The notes beneath the pieces are model-generated. The model did not search any database, was not told the DNA's origin, and saw only the letters and a list, made by a program, of their open reading frames with translations. Both the position numbers and the translations under genes were made by a program. From JAWVFM01 sp963823245 (GTDB lineage: Bacteria > Actinomycetota > Thermoleophilia > Solirubrobacterales > 70-9), in the NCBI GenBank assembly GCA_963823245.1, contig CAWGKQ010000006.1, forward strand, positions 135,828 to 199,827: a DNA stretch of 64,000 nucleotides, read 5' to 3'. Position 1 is the stretch's first letter; each line of letters starts with the position of its first letter. This document shows positions 62,538 to 64,000 of the stretch, one piece after another.

Positions 62538-63176
62538 TCACAGCAGGACTTCGTGCGTCCAGTCTCCCCGCTGTTGGGCGTGCAGGCGCCAGTAGTGGTC
62601 GGCGATGTCCTCCGGGTCCCACAGCGAGCCGGGAGCGACTCCACCGCCCACGGTGACGGTGGCTGCGTGGATGCCCGCTGCGCCGTACTGCTGGTCGAGC
62701 AGGGTGACGAGCGTCCGGACGCCGGCCTTGCCGAGGGAGAGGCTGACGTAGGCGGGCTTCGGCTCGGGCATGCCGCCGGTGATGATGAACGTGCCACGCC
62801 CGCGCTCGACCATCGACGGTACGACGTAGGCCGCGGTGGTGATCGCACCGACCACGTTGACTGCCCAGGCGTCCAGCTGCTGCTGAGCCGTCAGGTCGCC
62901 GACCGCGTCCGGCTGGATGACCGCCGCGTTGTAGACGACCACGTCCGGTACGCCGTGCGCGTTGATCACCCGGTCGAGTGCGGCCCGCAGCCCGACCTCG
63001 TCCGTGCTGTCGGCCGTGACCGCGAGGACCTCGGCGCCCGCGAGCGCGTCGGCCGCGGCCTTCACCTTCTCCTCCGACCGCGCGATCAGCCCGGCACTCA
63101 TCCCTTCCCGCACGAACCGCCGGGCCACCGCCACGCCGATCCCCGGTCCAACTCCAACCACCACGATTCCAGCCAT
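62538..63176 (-). CDS. Short-chain dehydrogenase-like protein
   Basis: The 212-residue protein starts with a Rossmann motif, GIVVVGVGPGIGVAVARRFV, and has DVVVYNAAVIQP and VNVVGAITTAAYVVPSM. The usual YxxxK is not clear; the segment PAYVSLSLGKAGVRTLVTLL has Tyr and Lys with a longer gap. The IITGGMPEP loop replaces the normal Ser-containing strand. It may be a weak or atypical reductase. Some actinobacterial SDRs of this size share this change. The ATG at 63176 is used. Confidence 0.8.
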   Translation of the reverse strand: MAGIVVVGVGPGIGVAVARRFVREGMSAGLIARSEEKVKAAADALAGAEVLAVTADSTDEVGLRAALDRVINAHGVPDVVVYNAAVIQPDAVGDLTAQQQLDAWAVNVVGAITTAAYVVPSMVERGRGTFIITGGMPEPKPAYVSLSLGKAGVRTLVTLLDQQYGAAGIHAATVTVGGGVAPGSLWDPEDIADHYWRLHAQQRGDWTHEVLL

Positions 63177-63274
63177 GCCACGACCGTAAAGCCTGACACC
63201 AATGTCAAGGTCAAATCAGCGCCGTGGGAGCACGGTGCCGGAGCGCTTGAGAGTCGATCCGTGGCTGGACCGCA

Positions 63275-63472
63275 GACGCCGCTACGGTGCTGGGTGTCGG
63301 GGATCGGCTCGGTTCGATCGAACCCGGGAAGCTCGCGGACTTCGTCGTACTGGATCGGGACATCCTGACGTGCCCGGTCGACGACATCCGGGAGGCTGTC
63401 GTCCTCACCACGGTGCTAGCAGGTGGGGATCCAGACGGAGGTCAGTGTGGTTTGCGGGACACTAGGCCTTGA
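63275..63472 (+). pseudogene. Amidohydrolase C-terminal remnant
   Basis: A short piece reads VLGVGDRLGSIEPGKLADFV, then VLDRDILTCPVDDIREAVVL and TTVLAGG. This is the well-known C-terminal end of amidohydrolase-3 type enzymes (GSIEPGKLADFVVLD). The metal-binding N-terminal barrel is absent; the DNA upstream is the SDR promoter side. So it is a fragment left from a deletion or a mis-joined assembly. After TTVLAGG the reading runs on through unrelated codons to 63472. Confidence 0.6.
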
Positions 63473-64000
63473 GCTTCGCGGCGTTCTCGTAGGCGCGGCG
63501 CCAGTCGACGGCGGGCGGGAGGATCAGGCGTTCGACGCCCGCCGCTTCATATGCTGCGAGCTGCTCGGCCTGGTCACCGTCCAGCTGGGGTGCGACGACC
63601 GTTGCCTTGAGCGCCGGCCTGTTGTGCTCGGCGGCGAGTTCGTTGATCCGGGCAAGGTTCGTCCGGATCTCGGCCGGCGACATCGCGATCGTCGCCCACC
63701 CGTCGCCGTACGTCGCCGCCCGCCGGTGAGCCCGTGGTCCGTTGCCTGCGACAACGATCGGCGGCACCACCGACCCGGGTTCCAGGGTCGCCTCGAGGCC
63801 GTCCGCGAGTACCGTCGGCTTGCCCGCGATCAGATCGCGCAGCTTGTCGAGTGCCTCGTCGGTGAGGCGGCCGCGGTCCGCGAACTCCACGCCGGCCGCG
63901 CGCCAGCCGATGTCACCGTGGGCCGGGTTGCCGGTGCCGACGCCGAGGACGAGCCGGTTGTTGGACACCAATTGCAGCGTGTTCACCTGCTTCGCCGCCC
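63462..64000 (-). CDS. LLM-class F420-dependent oxidoreductase (partial, N-terminus beyond window)
   Basis: The 179 visible codons form the C-terminal part of a luciferase-like monooxygenase fold: VNTLQLVSNNRLVLGVGTGN, the segment GDIGWRAAGVEFADRGRL, VVPPIVVAGNGPRAHRRAAT and YGDGWATIAMSPAEIRTNLA. The last residues are AGVERLILPPAVDWRRAYE. These are typical of F420-dependent oxidoreductases in actinobacteria. The N-terminal barrel, which contacts the cofactor, is outside the window. The substrate is unknown. Confidence 0.85.
   Translation of the reverse strand, partial: AAKQVNTLQLVSNNRLVLGVGTGNPAHGDIGWRAAGVEFADRGRLTDEALDKLRDLIAGKPTVLADGLEATLEPGSVVPPIVVAGNGPRAHRRAATYGDGWATIAMSPAEIRTNLARINELAAEHNRPALKATVVAPQLDGDQAEQLAAYEAAGVERLILPPAVDWRRAYENAAKLKA

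Overview
The window reads as two different high-GC actinobacterial genomes joined near position 40,820-40,836. Bases 1 to about 40,820 look like class Thermoleophilia (Solirubrobacterales/Gaiellales type). The signs are the yebC-ruvCAB-secDF order, one fused SecDF, many GTG starts with 4-base GTGA overlaps, and a pyr operon running into an mIHF gene, gmk, rpoZ and coaBC. Bases from about 40,836 to 64,000 look like Propionibacteriales (Kribbella type): DUF4328 proteins, a DUF5324-like protein, a B-box rhomboid, a glpD-TetR-flavoprotein cluster, and different codon and motif use. The taxonomy is from remembered family resemblance, not a search. The join cuts a TetR-family gene down to its last 34 codons and adds a foreign tail to coaBC. 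This is most simply a chimeric assembly, although recombination is not excluded.

Layout of the first part: Holliday-junction genes (yebC, ruvC, ruvA, ruvB), a zinc-ribbon/PAS protein, secDF, osmC (reverse), recJ and a bifunctional (p)ppGpp enzyme. A reverse-strand block follows (HIT, lipid kinase, metallo-beta-lactamase, phosphomannomutase, second HIT, YjbQ, CorA). Next comes a SAM-I riboswitch with a clear terminator controlling a threonine-synthase-like enzyme, followed by a TolB-like protein and a MoaD/ThiS sulfur carrier. Then come a two-gene CDP-sugar module, a GST, an alpha/beta hydrolase, a berberine-bridge-type flavoprotein and tRNA-Arg(CCG). A PD-(D/E)XK-like protein follows, with a LexA-type SOS box just before it, then RNase Z. 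The pyrimidine operon is pyrR-pyrB-pyrC-(cysteine hydrolase)-carA-(SnoaL-like)-carB-pyrK-pyrD. It is preceded by a PyrR-binding hairpin that pairs with the pyrR ribosome binding site. mihF has its own strong promoter and leads gmk, rpoZ and coaBC. No pyrF is seen.

Layout of the second part: TetR remnant, sugar-phosphate isomerase-like gene, two DUF4328 genes (one with a long Tyr/Ser/Asn-rich tail), ogt, a small Cys-rich protein, a DUF5324-like protein, a cyclophilin and a rhomboid protease. An unassigned stretch of 0.84 kb follows. Then come a QueA-like gene, an SDR behind a SoxR-type box, an alkyl-DHAP-synthase-like flavoprotein, a TetR gene and glpD. The last section holds a third DUF4328 gene, a PP2C-like phosphatase, an NDP-sugar epimerase, a pentapeptide-repeat protein, VanZ, a two-component system, PaiB, an SDR, an amidohydrolase remnant and a partial F420/LLM oxidoreductase.

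Many conserved genes are split by one-base frameshifts. There are four in the first part, two near 44-46 kb, and a dense run at 47.4-57.7 kb. The protein sequence stays well conserved on both sides of each break, so uncorrected indels are likelier than true decay. No CRISPR array, rRNA, integrase or transposase was seen.
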